From: Mycobacterium kiyosense
GTDB taxonomy: Bacteria > Actinomycetota > Actinomycetes > Mycobacteriales > Mycobacteriaceae
Length of the DNA: 64,000 nucleotides
Assembly: GCA_021654635.1 (NCBI GenBank)
Contig: AP025179.1
Location: 5,270,001 to 5,334,000 of the forward strand
Direction of reading: 5' to 3'
Under the pieces are notes generated by a model. That model was not told where the DNA came from. It saw only the letters and a program-made list of their open reading frames with translations, and searched no databases. Each line of letters opens with the position of its first letter. Position 1 is the stretch's first letter. The position numbers were made by a program, and so were the translations under genes. Shown piece after piece: positions 8,198 to 17,246 of the stretch.

Positions 8198-9126
8198 ATT
8201 CTCCCAGCCCGGTGAGTTCGCCGGGGAACGGCGGCGGGCACGCGGAACGGTTCACCCTGCTGCGCCCGCTGCTGTTCACCATCGCCTACGAGATCCTCGG
8301 CTCGGCGACCGAGGCCGACGACGTACTGCAGGACAGCTACCTGCGCTGGGCGCAGGTCGACCTGGACGGCGTGCGGGACACCAAGTCATACCTGGCCCGC
8401 TTGGTCACCCGGCAGGCGCTCAACGCATTGCGGGCTCAGGTCCGCCGCCGGGAGGAGTATGTGGGGCCCTGGCTGCCCGAGCCGCTGCTGCTCGACGACC
8501 AGGACGCCAGCGCCGACGTCGTGCTGGCCGAATCGGTGTCCATCGCCATGCTGGTGCTGCTGGAGACCCTCAGCCCGGACGAGCGGGCGGTGTTCGTGCT
8601 GCGCGAGGTGTTCGGGTTCGGCTACGACGAGATCTCCGACGCGGTGGGCAAGCCGGTGCCGACCGTGCGGCAGGTCGCGCACCGGGCGCGTGAGCACGTC
8701 CAGGCCCGGCGCACGCGGTTCGACGGCGCCGGCCCGGTGGATCCCGATCGGCACGCGCGGATCACCCGGCAGTTCCTGGCCTCGGCGGCCAACGGTGACG
8801 TCGAGGCGCTGCTGGAGATGCTGGCCCCGGACGCGGTTTGGCTGGCCGACGGCGGCGGCAAGGTCACCGCCTCCCGCAAGCCCATCGTCGGCGCACGGAA
8901 GGTGGCCGGCGCCATCGTCGGATTGCTGCGCAAAGCGCGCGGCGAACTGCACGTCGAGGCCGTGACCTGCAACAGCGCTCCGGCCGTGGTGCTTTACCTG
9001 GACGGCCGGCTGCAGGGGGTGATCACGGTGGAGATCGTCGACGACAAGATCACCAACTTCTACGCGATGCGGAATCCCGAGAAGCTGCTGGCGCTGGGTA
9101 ATCCACGCAAGATCAGCCGCGGGTGA
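8194..9126 (+). CDS. sigJ: ECF41-type RNA polymerase sigma factor (SigJ-like)
   Basis: Starting at the GTG that overlaps the previous stop, this gives 310 residues, close to the 312 of Mtb SigJ. Region 2 (about 15-75) and region 4 (about 125-180) are followed by a SnoaL/NTF2-like C-terminal domain. Three ECF41 signatures are present: WLPEP near 92, DGGGK near 219 and NPEKL near 294. In this group the C-terminal domain is known to modulate the sigma factor in place of a separate anti-sigma factor. Whether this is the orthologue of Mtb sigJ or a paralogue cannot be settled, because Mtb sigJ lies elsewhere on its chromosome. Confidence 0.82.
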   Translation: MNSPSPVSSPGNGGGHAERFTLLRPLLFTIAYEILGSATEADDVLQDSYLRWAQVDLDGVRDTKSYLARLVTRQALNALRAQVRRREEYVGPWLPEPLLLDDQDASADVVLAESVSIAMLVLLETLSPDERAVFVLREVFGFGYDEISDAVGKPVPTVRQVAHRAREHVQARRTRFDGAGPVDPDRHARITRQFLASAANGDVEALLEMLAPDAVWLADGGGKVTASRKPIVGARKVAGAIVGLLRKARGELHVEAVTCNSAPAVVLYLDGRLQGVITVEIVDDKITNFYAMRNPEKLLALGNPRKISRG

Positions 9127-9148
9127 GGGCTTCTGTCAAGCTAGGCCG

Positions 9149-10420
9149 GTGCGAATCGAGCGGCTCGGCGATCTGGGTGGCGCACCGCAGGTGCTGCGGT
9201 CACTCGGTCGCGCCACTGCTCGGCTCGGGCTGGCCCCCCCGGCGGCCCTGACCGGCGAGTGGTTCGGCGCGCTGGCGGTGATCGCGCCGAGCGTGCAGGT
9301 GCGCCCTACCCCTGCCCGGGAAGCGTTCGCCCTGCCGACTGCGCTCCCGGCGGGGACCGCCCCGCCCGGACCGGTGGATGCGGTCGGAGGCGGCTGGATC
9401 GGTTACCTGTCCTACCCCGACCCCGGCGCCGACGGGTTGGGGCACCGGATTCCCGAAGCGGCCGGCGGCTGGACCGATTGCGTGCTGCGCCGCGACCGCG
9501 ACGGGCAGTGGTGGTTCGAGAGCCTTTCCGGTGCCCGGATGCCGGATTGGTTGACGGACTCGCTGGCGGCGCCGGCGCCCAGAACTGGACCGCTGTGCCA
9601 TATCGAATGGCAGCCGGCGAACCGGTCAGCACACACAGAAGGTGTGCTGGCATGCCTGGAGGCGATCGCGGCGGGCGAGGTGTACCAGGCCTGCGTCTGC
9701 ACCCAGTTCAGTGGCGCCCTGACCGGGTCCGCGCTGGACTTCTTCGTCGACGGCGTGGCCCGCACCGCGCCGGCCCGCGCGGCGTACGTCGCCGGGCGAT
9801 GGGGGGCGGTGGCATCGCTGTCTCCCGAACTTTTCCTGCGCCGCCACGGTGGCCTGGTGATGTCCAGTCCCATCAAGGGAACGCTGCCACTGGACGCTTG
9901 GCCGACGGCACTGCGGGCATCGCCCAAAGAGGTGGCCGAGAACATCATGATCGTCGATCTTGTTCGTAATGACCTTGGGCGCGTTGCGATTACCGGAACA
10001 GTCACCGTCCCGGAACTGTTGGTGGTCCGGCGCGCGCCGGGCGTCTGGCATCTGGTGTCGACGGTCTCGGCCCAGATCCCGCCCGAGTTGCCCATGGCGG
10101 CGCTGCTGGACGCGGCCTTCCCGCCCGCATCGGTGACCGGAACACCGAAAATTCGTGCCCGCCAACTTATTTCGCAATGGGAACGCAGACGGCGGGGAAT
10201 CTACTGCGGCACCATGGGATTAGTTTCGCCGATAGCGGGATGTGAACTCAACGTCGCGATCCGCACAGTGGAGTTCGATGCCGGTGACAACGCCGTCCTG
10301 GGTGTGGGCGGCGGGATAACCGCCGATTCGGACCCCGCGGCGGAATGGGCGGAGTGCCTGCACAAGGCCGCCCCCGTCGTCGGGCCGCCGACCGCCGCCA
10401 CGGCGAGTCGCGTGAGTTAG
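9149..10420 (+). CDS. pabB: Aminodeoxychorismate synthase component I
   Basis: GTG start at 9149; 423 residues, matching Mtb Rv1005c in size. The chorismate-binding fold is shown by EVYQACVCTQF, the SSPIKGTLP segment, the ENIMIVDLVRNDLGR helix with its catalytic acidic residues, and the C-terminal YCGTMGLVSP strand. The enzyme aminates chorismate to 4-amino-4-deoxychorismate for 4-aminobenzoate and folate synthesis, using ammonia from a separate glutaminase. It lies 22 bp after the sigma factor gene but belongs to the conserved chromosomal block. Confidence 0.9.
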   Translation: MRIERLGDLGGAPQVLRSLGRATARLGLAPPAALTGEWFGALAVIAPSVQVRPTPAREAFALPTALPAGTAPPGPVDAVGGGWIGYLSYPDPGADGLGHRIPEAAGGWTDCVLRRDRDGQWWFESLSGARMPDWLTDSLAAPAPRTGPLCHIEWQPANRSAHTEGVLACLEAIAAGEVYQACVCTQFSGALTGSALDFFVDGVARTAPARAAYVAGRWGAVASLSPELFLRRHGGLVMSSPIKGTLPLDAWPTALRASPKEVAENIMIVDLVRNDLGRVAITGTVTVPELLVVRRAPGVWHLVSTVSAQIPPELPMAALLDAAFPPASVTGTPKIRARQLISQWERRRRGIYCGTMGLVSPIAGCELNVAIRTVEFDAGDNAVLGVGGGITADSDPAAEWAECLHKAAPVVGPPTAATASRVS

Positions 10421-10560
10421 CCCAGCAAATTTTACCTCGATCGAGCTGGTTGGGCTGATTTCGCAGAAAGCCCGCGGCGGTCGTCGGGTGCGCCTAAGCT
10501 TCAGCCAGCAGTGTGTCGATTTGCACACTTGAAGGCGCGAGCGGGTGCGAAAGGTCTGTC

Positions 10561-12054
10561 ATGAGAGTTGCCATCGTCGGCGCCGCGGCCGCCGCCGTGT
10601 TGGGCGGCGCGCTGGCGGTTGCGCCGTTGACCCTGTCCAACCAGAGCAAGGTGCTGTCCGGCGGCACCTGCACCGCCGGTAAACAGTGCGACAAGCTGGC
10701 TTCGGTCCTGATGCCGCCGGCGGGTAAGCCGGGCGCCGACACGGTGCCCCAGGCTCCCGCAGCACCCGCGGCGGTCGAGGCGCCGCAAACACCCACGCCC
10801 GCACCTGCTGCGGCGAAACAACCGGGCTCACCCGAATCGGCCGCCTACACCTCTCCCGGCGGGTCCAGCGGCAGCACCAGCGCGTTGCCCGACGCGTCCA
10901 ACGCCGCCGCACCCCCTGCAGGTCCGCCACCCGATGCGGCCGCCCAACCCCCCGGCTCCGGCGACCCGGTCGACATCTACTCGATTCCCGGTGTGTCGGA
11001 CCTCTACGGCGCTGCGGCCGGAGGCACCGCCCTGGCCAACGTCCCCAACGGCGTGAACGCGGCGACCGCCGTCGTCAACGGAGTGCTGGGCGTGGGCAAC
11101 ACCATCTCGGGCACGGTCTCGACCACCGCGCTGGCCGTCACCTACGTGGTGCTCGCCTACAACACGCTGAATTCCTCGGGTCTGCTCCCCGCCGTCAACA
11201 ACCAGGTACAGGGCGCCGTCAACTCGGTCAGCAATCTGCTGTTGCCGATCACCAGCAAACTGCCCACCGCCGCGCTGCCGAGTCTGAGCCTGCCCGGCGT
11301 GCCGAACCTGAATCTGGCCGGGCTGCCCGGCGTTTCGCCGGCCGGCATGATCGGTTTGGCCGCCGCGGGCGGCCTGCCGGGCATCAGCCTGCCCGCCCTG
11401 CCGGGCGTATCTCCGGCAAGCCTGATGTCCCTGGCCGCCACCGGACTGCCGGGGCTGCCGGGCGTTTCGCCTACCGACCTGCTCGCGCTGGCCTCAGCCG
11501 GCGGCATTCCCGGCCTGCCGGCCCTGTCCGGGGTCAACCCGGCGATACTGACGGCCGCCCTGCCGGCGTTGACGGCTGGAATCCCGGGACTGCCGCCGAT
11601 CCCCGGCGTGGACCCGGCGATGCTGGCGGCCGCGCTGCCTGCGCTGGCCAGCGCCCTTCCGGCGGTCAACCCGGCGATGCTGGCCCAGGCCCTGCCCGCC
11701 CTGGCCGGCGGCGCGCTGCCCGGCGTGGACCCGGCGCTGCTGGCCGCCGCACTGCCGGCGCTGGTCGCGGGCGCACCACAACTACAGGGTGTGGACCCGG
11801 CCGCGCTGGCCGCAGCACTCCCGGCGATGCTGGCCGCTGCCGGGGTTCCCACCAGCCTGCCGGCGCTGCCCGGGGCCTGCCGGCGCTGCCCGCGGGCTTA
11901 CCGGCACTGCCCGGGGCTTGCCGGCGCTGCCCCCGCTACCCGCCCTGCCCGCTCCGCCGCCGCTACCGGCCCTACCGCCGCTGCCTGCGCTGCCCGGTCC
12001 GCCGCCGCACCCCCGATCTGTCCCGTACCGCTGCCGGGCGTGCCCTGCCTCTAA
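10561..12054 (+). CDS. Secreted Ala/Pro/Leu-rich repeat protein, Rv1004c-like
   Basis: The ATG at 10561 begins a clear signal peptide (MRVAIVGAAAAAVLGG). An Ala/Pro-rich region follows, then many imperfect copies of a 20-25 residue unit built around LPGV-P-LLA-AALPAL. The product should be exported; no enzymatic domain is visible. The last 60 codons switch abruptly to Cys/Arg-rich sequence (from about 11870), whereas a neighbouring frame continues the LPALP pattern (about 11890-12000) and the original frame returns to a PVPLPGVP end. That pattern suggests small indels within GC-rich repeats. Position next to pabB and rsmI matches Mtb Rv1004c. Confidence 0.75.
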   Translation: MRVAIVGAAAAAVLGGALAVAPLTLSNQSKVLSGGTCTAGKQCDKLASVLMPPAGKPGADTVPQAPAAPAAVEAPQTPTPAPAAAKQPGSPESAAYTSPGGSSGSTSALPDASNAAAPPAGPPPDAAAQPPGSGDPVDIYSIPGVSDLYGAAAGGTALANVPNGVNAATAVVNGVLGVGNTISGTVSTTALAVTYVVLAYNTLNSSGLLPAVNNQVQGAVNSVSNLLLPITSKLPTAALPSLSLPGVPNLNLAGLPGVSPAGMIGLAAAGGLPGISLPALPGVSPASLMSLAATGLPGLPGVSPTDLLALASAGGIPGLPALSGVNPAILTAALPALTAGIPGLPPIPGVDPAMLAAALPALASALPAVNPAMLAQALPALAGGALPGVDPALLAAALPALVAGAPQLQGVDPAALAAALPAMLAAAGVPTSLPALPGACRRCPRAYRHCPGLAGAAPATRPARSAAATGPTAAACAARSAAAPPICPVPLPGVPCL

Positions 12055-12078
12055 CCCCGGCGCGCTGACGGGCCGGGC

Positions 12079-12936
12079 CTACTCCTCGGTTTCGCGGCGC
12101 GACTTCAACACCGCCTCGTAGAGCTGGCGCGACCGCACCTCCGGATAGCCGGCCGCCACGTGACTGCACGCGTCTTTGACGCGGATGCCGCCTTCGACGA
12201 GGTTCTCCACCTCGGCAACCAGGTCGGCCACCAGCGTGGACAGGTCGGCCCGCGGGGTGGCTCCGGACAGCACGACGGTGATCTCGCCGAGGACGCCGCC
12301 GGCCGCCCAGTCCGCCAGCTCGTCCAGCGATCCCCGCACCACTTCCTCGTGCACCTTGGTCAGTTCCCGGCAGATCGCGGCCTGCCGGGCCCCGCCGAGC
12401 TGGTCGACCGCGTCGCGAAGGCAGGCGGCAAGCCGGCGCGGAGACTCGAAGAACACGCAGGTACGCCGCTCGTCGGCCAGCGAGGCTAGCCAGGATCGGC
12501 GGGCCGCGCCCTTACGCGGCGCGAAACCCTCGAAGCAGAACTTCTCGGCCGGCAGCCCGGAAACCACCAACGCCGTCGTCACCGCCGACGGCCCCGGCAG
12601 GCAGTGCACCGGCAGGCCGGCCTCGATACACGCCGTGGTCAGCCGGTAGCCCGGGTCGCTGATGATCGGCATCCCGGCGTCGCTGACCACCAGCACCGTC
12701 GCCCCCGAGCCGATCGCGTCGACCAGCGTGCCGACCCTGGTGGCCTCCACGCGGTCGAATAGGCTGAGCACCCGCCCGCCGATCGTCACGTTCAGCGCCT
12801 TGGCCAGGTTGCGCAGTCGCCGGGTGTCCTCGGCGGCCACCACGTCGGCTTCCGCGAGTGCCTCGATCAGGCGCGGCGACGCGTCCGAGGGCTGGCCCAA
12901 CGGGGTCGCGGCGAGCAATAGGCGGCCGGTAGTCAC
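12079..12936 (-). CDS. rsmI: 16S rRNA (cytidine-1402-2'-O)-methyltransferase RsmI
   Basis: A GTG start at 12936 gives 285 residues, equal to Mtb Rv1003. The tetrapyrrole-methylase fold is shown by the N-terminal LLLAATPLGQPSD strand, AAEDTRR, the LVVSDAGMPIISDPGY loop that binds SAM, and the LPGPSAVTTALVVSGL segment. The family 2'-O-methylates C1402 in the ribosomal decoding centre. It converges on the Rv1004c-like gene with only 24 bp between stops. In-frame sequence further upstream lies inside the divergent pmt gene and is not used. Confidence 0.92.
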   Translation of the reverse strand: MTTGRLLLAATPLGQPSDASPRLIEALAEADVVAAEDTRRLRNLAKALNVTIGGRVLSLFDRVEATRVGTLVDAIGSGATVLVVSDAGMPIISDPGYRLTTACIEAGLPVHCLPGPSAVTTALVVSGLPAEKFCFEGFAPRKGAARRSWLASLADERRTCVFFESPRRLAACLRDAVDQLGGARQAAICRELTKVHEEVVRGSLDELADWAAGGVLGEITVVLSGATPRADLSTLVADLVAEVENLVEGGIRVKDACSHVAAGYPEVRSRQLYEAVLKSRRETEE

Positions 12937-12961
12937 GACCGACAGCCTACGATCGACACCG

Positions 12962-14554
12962 ATGACTGCCCCGCCCCGAGAAACCTCCGTCTGCGACGAG
13001 GACCCCGCCGAGGACGGGGTCTTCGAGCGCGAGTCGATCCGCCCGGCAGCCACCGTCAGCCCCGCGCCGCTGCTTCCCGCTGCCGACTTCGGCCCGCGCG
13101 ACCGGCTGCGGGGCTGGGTCACCACCGCGGTGATCACCCTGCTTGCCGCGCTGACCCGGTTTCTGAACCTAGGCTCCCCGACCGACGCCGGCACCCCCAT
13201 CTTCGACGAGAAGCACTACGCGCCCCAGGCCTGGCAGATGCTGAACAACCATGGGGTAGAAGACAATCCGGGCTTCGGCCTGGTGGTGCACCCGCCGGTG
13301 GGCAAGCAGATGATCGCGCTCGGCGAGGCGCTGTTCGGCTACAGCGGCTTCGGCTGGCGGTTCACCGGAGCGTTGCTGGGCGTGCTGCTGGTCGCGCTGG
13401 TGACCCGCATCGTGCGGCGGATCAGCCGCTCGACGCTGGTCGGTGCGATCGCCGGGATCCTGGTGATCTGCGACGGGGTCAGCTTCGTCACCGCACGGAC
13501 CGCGCTGCTCGACGGATTCCTGACGTTCTTCGTGGTCGCGGCGTTCGGTGCACTGATCGTCGACCGGGACCAGGTTCGGCAACGCATGCATGTCGCGTTC
13601 AGCGAAGGTCGCTGCGCCGCGACGGTGTGGGGCCCGCGGCTGGGGGTGCGCTGGTGGCGGTTCGGCGCCGGCGTGCTGCTGGGGCTGGCGTTCGGGACGA
13701 AGTGGTCGGGACTGTATTTCATGGCCTTCTTCGGCCTGATGTCGCTGGGCTTCGACGTGTCCGCCCGCCGCCAGTATCAGGTGCCCCGGCCCTGGCTGGG
13801 CACGCTGCGCCGCGACGTCGTGCCCACCGCGTATGCGCTGCTAGTCATCCCGTTCGCCGTCTATCTGGCCAGCTACGCGGCGTGGTTCGCCTCCGAGACG
13901 GCGATCGACCGCCACCAGGTCGGCCAGACCATCGGCCCGGACAGCGTGGTCCCGCTGCCCGACGCGATCCGCTCGCTGTGGTGGTATACCACCAAGGCGT
14001 TCCACTTCCACGCCACGCTGACCAATTCCGCGGGCAACTACCACCCTTGGGAATCCAAGCCGTGGAGCTGGCCGATGTCGCTGCGGCCGGTGCTGTACGC
14101 CATCGACCAGAACAACGTCGCCGGCTGCGGTGCCCAGTCGTGCGTCAAGGCGGTGATGCTGGTGGGCACCCCGGCCATGTGGTGGCTCGCGGTGCCGGTG
14201 CTGCTGTACACATCGTGGCGGATGTTCGTGCGCCGCGACTGGCGCTACGCGGTGGTGTGGGTGGGCTATTGCGCGGGCTGGCTGCCCTGGTTCGCCGAGA
14301 TCGATCGGCAGATGTACTTCTTCTACGCGGCGACCATGGGCCCGTTCCTGGCGATGGCGATCGCGCTGATCCTCGGCGACATCCTGCACCAGCCCGGCCA
14401 GAACAAGGAACGACGTACGCTCGGCTTGATCCTGGTCAGCTGCTACGTCGCGCTGGTGGTGACGAACTTCGCCTGGCTGTTCCCGGTGCTGACCGGGTTG
14501 CCGATCTCCCAGCAGACCTGGGACATGGAGATCTGGCTGCCCAGCTGGCGTTAG
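12962..14554 (+). CDS. pmt: Protein O-mannosyltransferase
   Basis: A 530-residue polytopic membrane protein. After a short cytoplasmic tail and the first helix comes the FDEKHYAPQAW loop with the catalytic Asp-Glu pair of the PMT family (GT39), then about ten further helices and the PMT C-terminal four-helix part. The enzyme transfers mannose from polyprenyl-phosphate-mannose to Ser/Thr of Sec-exported proteins, as shown for Mtb Rv1002c. It is divergent from rsmI with 25 bp between starts. An ATG 300 bp further upstream is in frame but overlaps rsmI and adds sequence unlike the family. Confidence 0.93.
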   Translation: MTAPPRETSVCDEDPAEDGVFERESIRPAATVSPAPLLPAADFGPRDRLRGWVTTAVITLLAALTRFLNLGSPTDAGTPIFDEKHYAPQAWQMLNNHGVEDNPGFGLVVHPPVGKQMIALGEALFGYSGFGWRFTGALLGVLLVALVTRIVRRISRSTLVGAIAGILVICDGVSFVTARTALLDGFLTFFVVAAFGALIVDRDQVRQRMHVAFSEGRCAATVWGPRLGVRWWRFGAGVLLGLAFGTKWSGLYFMAFFGLMSLGFDVSARRQYQVPRPWLGTLRRDVVPTAYALLVIPFAVYLASYAAWFASETAIDRHQVGQTIGPDSVVPLPDAIRSLWWYTTKAFHFHATLTNSAGNYHPWESKPWSWPMSLRPVLYAIDQNNVAGCGAQSCVKAVMLVGTPAMWWLAVPVLLYTSWRMFVRRDWRYAVVWVGYCAGWLPWFAEIDRQMYFFYAATMGPFLAMAIALILGDILHQPGQNKERRTLGLILVSCYVALVVTNFAWLFPVLTGLPISQQTWDMEIWLPSWR

Positions 14555-14563
14555 CACGACTGC

Positions 14564-14621
14564 TGCGCGCCGAACGTCACGCTAGCGTGACGTTGCGCGC
14601 CGAACGTCACGCTAGCGTGAC
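14564..14621. terminator. Two tandem palindromes between converging genes
   Basis: Two copies of a unit with a 30-bp period lie between the stops of pmt and arcA. The first contains a perfect 22-bp palindrome (AACGTCACGCTAGCGTGACGTT), the second a perfect 16-bp core. Each can fold as a hairpin in either direction, so a bidirectional terminator is likely. No T-run follows, as is common in mycobacteria. Confidence 0.6.
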
Positions 14622-14656
14622 CCCGTCGGCCGACCGCGAGGGTGATGCGAGCCACC

Positions 14657-15865
14657 CTAAAGCGGGTCGCGGGCGGCCGGGCAGGTCATGCAGCGGGGGC
14701 CGCCGCGGCCTGTGCCCAACTCCGAGCCCGCGATGGTGAGCACCTCGATGCCGGCGTCCTGCAGCCGGGCGTTGGTTTGCGCGTTGCGCTCGTAGGCCAC
14801 CACCACGCCGGGTGACAGCGCCAGGGTGTTGTTGCCGTCGTCCCACTGCTCGCGTTCGGCGACCACGGGATCGCGGCCGGTGTCGATCACGCGCAGCTTG
14901 TCGAGCCCCATCGCCGCGGCGGCGGCCGCCACGAACGGCGCCGCGTCGCTGATCGTCACACCGTCGGGGGTGCGCGCGATGGTGAACGCCGACAGCGTGT
15001 CGACGACGTTGGCGTACATCACCATCGCGTCGACGTCGACCATGGTGCACACCGTGTCCAGGTGCATCTGCGCGCGCTGCTGGGCGATCGGCACGGCCAG
15101 TACCGTATGAGCCAGATCGTCGTCGAAAAGGCTGCGCGCCAACGCTTCTGCACCGGCCGGGGTGGTCCGCTCCCCCACCCCCACGGCGATCACGCCCGGG
15201 GCGAGCAACAGCACATCGCCGCCCTCCACGGGCGCGGTGCGCGATTCGTAGGCCCGCCGCACCCCGGTGAACCGCGGGTGGTGTGCGTAGACGATGTCGG
15301 TCAGCGAGGCCTCGCGCACCCGCGCGCGCAGCGCCAGCGACGGGATCACCACCCGCGGACCGATCCAGATCGACGAGTCGCGGGTGAACACCAGGTTGGG
15401 CAGCGGGTCGATCACGAAGTCCGACTCGTGGTGCATCCGCAATACCAACGACACCGCGGTGCGGGCCGCCGCGGGCAGTTCCTCGAAGGTCATCCCGGCG
15501 GTCAGCACCCGCGCCAGCGCGGCCGGCTCGAGGCCCCGCAGGTGGGCCGAAACCGATTGCGCCAGCGGCGTTCCCAGTCGCCGCGCGTCCACGGCCGCCG
15601 CGACCCCCTGCATCCGGGCGGCCCCGCTGTGCTGCAGCGCCTCGGTCAGTAGCTGCGAGAGCAGCAGCACCTCGACCCCGCGCGAGCGCAGCAGCGCCGC
15701 GAACTCGTCGTGCTCGTCCTGGGCGCGCGACACCCATGGCAGCGCGTCGAACAGCAACTGGTCGTTGTTGCGCGGGTTGAGCCGGCGCAGTTCGTCGCCG
15801 GGGCGATGCAGGATGGCCACCCGCAACTCGCCCACCTCGGAATTGGTCCCCAGCGCGACACCCAC
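14657..15865 (-). CDS. arcA: Arginine deiminase
   Basis: A 402-residue guanidino-group hydrolase of the amidinotransferase fold that converts arginine to citrulline and ammonia. Catalytic signatures are visible: FTRDSS early, EGGDV mid-protein, MHLDTV with the active-site histidine, and the C-terminal [15 protein letters not shown] segment with the nucleophilic cysteine. Length and position match Mtb Rv1001. It converges on pmt and is divergent from the AlkB-like gene. No other arginine deiminase pathway genes flank it. Confidence 0.93.
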   Translation of the reverse strand: MGVALGTNSEVGELRVAILHRPGDELRRLNPRNNDQLLFDALPWVSRAQDEHDEFAALLRSRGVEVLLLSQLLTEALQHSGAARMQGVAAAVDARRLGTPLAQSVSAHLRGLEPAALARVLTAGMTFEELPAAARTAVSLVLRMHHESDFVIDPLPNLVFTRDSSIWIGPRVVIPSLALRARVREASLTDIVYAHHPRFTGVRRAYESRTAPVEGGDVLLLAPGVIAVGVGERTTPAGAEALARSLFDDDLAHTVLAVPIAQQRAQMHLDTVCTMVDVDAMVMYANVVDTLSAFTIARTPDGVTISDAAPFVAAAAAAMGLDKLRVIDTGRDPVVAEREQWDDGNNTLALSPGVVVAYERNAQTNARLQDAGIEVLTIAGSELGTGRGGPRCMTCPAARDPL

Positions 15866-15945
15866 GCCTCAAACCGTAGCGGCGGCGGCGGCCGCGGGCG
15901 CGTCACACACCGAGCGATCGAACTGGTGTGCGATAGACTCGCGGG

Positions 15946-16542
15946 GTGGCGATCGCGGTTCAGGGCTCGCTATTCGAGCACAACGAGCGCAGGTATCTGG
16001 GCGACGGCGCATTCCTCGACGTCCGCGCGAACTGGCTGCGGGACTGCGACGATCTGCTCGGGGAACTGCTGCGGACCGTGCCCTGGCGCGCCGAGCGCCG
16101 CCAGATGTACGACCGGGTGGTCAACGTGCCACGGCTGGTGAGTTTCCACGACCTGACCGTCGAGGATCCGCCGCACCCGCAGCTGGCGCGAATTCGGCGG
16201 CGACTCAACGACATCTACGGCGGTGAGTTGGGCGAGCCGTTCACCACCGTCGGATTGTGCTGCTATCGGGACGGATCCGACAGCGTGGCGTGGCACGGCG
16301 ACACCATCGGGCGCAGCAGCTCGCAGGACACCATGGTCGCGATCGTCAGCCTGGGCGCCACCCGCACCTTCGCGATGCGCCGGCGCGGCGGCGGGCCGTC
16401 GTTGCGGTTGCCGCTGGCCCACGGCGACCTGCTGGTGATGGGCGGATCCTGCCAACGCACCTGGGAGCATTCGGTTCCCAAGACGTCGGCGGCCGCCGGT
16501 CCACGGGTCAGCATTCAGTTCCGGCCGCGCGACGTGCGGTAA
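15946..16542 (+). CDS. AlkB-like Fe(II)/2-oxoglutarate-dependent dioxygenase
   Basis: A GTG start gives 198 residues. The double-stranded beta-helix core shows the iron-binding HxD (WHGD), the distal His in WEHSVPK, and the RVSIQFRPR end with the 2-oxoglutarate-binding arginines. AlkB-family enzymes reverse alkylation damage on DNA or RNA bases. Size and synteny match Mtb Rv1000c. The start lies 80 bp from the divergent arcA start, with a shared promoter region. Confidence 0.88.
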   Translation: MAIAVQGSLFEHNERRYLGDGAFLDVRANWLRDCDDLLGELLRTVPWRAERRQMYDRVVNVPRLVSFHDLTVEDPPHPQLARIRRRLNDIYGGELGEPFTTVGLCCYRDGSDSVAWHGDTIGRSSSQDTMVAIVSLGATRTFAMRRRGGGPSLRLPLAHGDLLVMGGSCQRTWEHSVPKTSAAAGPRVSIQFRPRDVR

Positions 16543-16555
16543 CCCGCAGCTGAAG

Positions 16556-17218
16556 CTACTGGCCGCGGACTGCGGCCACCGCCTTGACCAGCAGGTCGCG
16601 GGCGCGCTGGGTGTCGACCTTGGCGACCGGCTGGCCGGGTATCACCAGCGGGTTGGCGATCACGATCACCTGGTAGTCGCCGAACTGGGCAGAAAAGTCG
16701 TAGAGCTCGCCGGTGTGTGCCGAGCCGTCCACCAGCGCCTGCAGCACGCGATGGATGCCCTGGGTGTGCACGCCGTCGATGTGCGGCGCCTCGACCACCT
16801 CGATGCCGCCGCGCACCTGCGCACCTGCGAAGCCCACCTTGGCGCAGTCTTTGCCCGGATCGTTGACGGGCAGCGCCTGGGACGTCTCGACCGCGATCGC
16901 CACGAATCGGTTGCCGTTGCCCTCGGCGGAGATGGCGGCCATGTTGCCCTCCAGGCCGGGTGGCATCTCCGGGCCCACCGCCGTCTTGGCACAGGCGGCC
17001 GGGTCGAAATTGAGGCCCGCGGGCAGTTTGCGCGCAGCGAAGAACTGTGGGTCGATGGCGCGCGGGGTGACGTCGGTTACCTTGAATTCCGGCCCGAAAC
17101 TGGACTTCACCTCGCTGATCTTGGCGATGTCGACCTTGGCGGGCTGCGAACTGTGGGTGCCGCCGGAACAGCCGACGAGCACACACACCGATCCGACCGC
17201 GAGCGACACCCTGAACAT
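16556..17218 (-). CDS. DUF5642-like lipoprotein, Rv0999 type
   Basis: From the ATG at 17218 the 220-residue product has a signal peptide ending in a lipobox (VLVGC), so it is probably anchored outside the membrane. The rest is a compact alpha/beta domain with the segment EAPHIDGVHTQG and a C-terminal RARDLLVKAVAAVRG helix. Function unknown. The gene just upstream (17247-17927) encodes a paralogue with the same two motifs, so the pair probably arose by duplication. Alternative TTG start at 17227. Confidence 0.75.
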   Translation of the reverse strand: MFRVSLAVGSVCVLVGCSGGTHSSQPAKVDIAKISEVKSSFGPEFKVTDVTPRAIDPQFFAARKLPAGLNFDPAACAKTAVGPEMPPGLEGNMAAISAEGNGNRFVAIAVETSQALPVNDPGKDCAKVGFAGAQVRGGIEVVEAPHIDGVHTQGIHRVLQALVDGSAHTGELYDFSAQFGDYQVIVIANPLVIPGQPVAKVDTQRARDLLVKAVAAVRGQ

Positions 17219-17246
17219 CGTGGCCAATCTACCGAACCGGGGAGGC

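Noticed and set aside
10561..12054. PE/PPE or PE_PGRS family membership of the repeat-rich secreted protein
   Set aside because: There is no PE or PPE N-terminal domain; the repeats are LPAL-type and not GGAGG-type, and a normal signal peptide is present.
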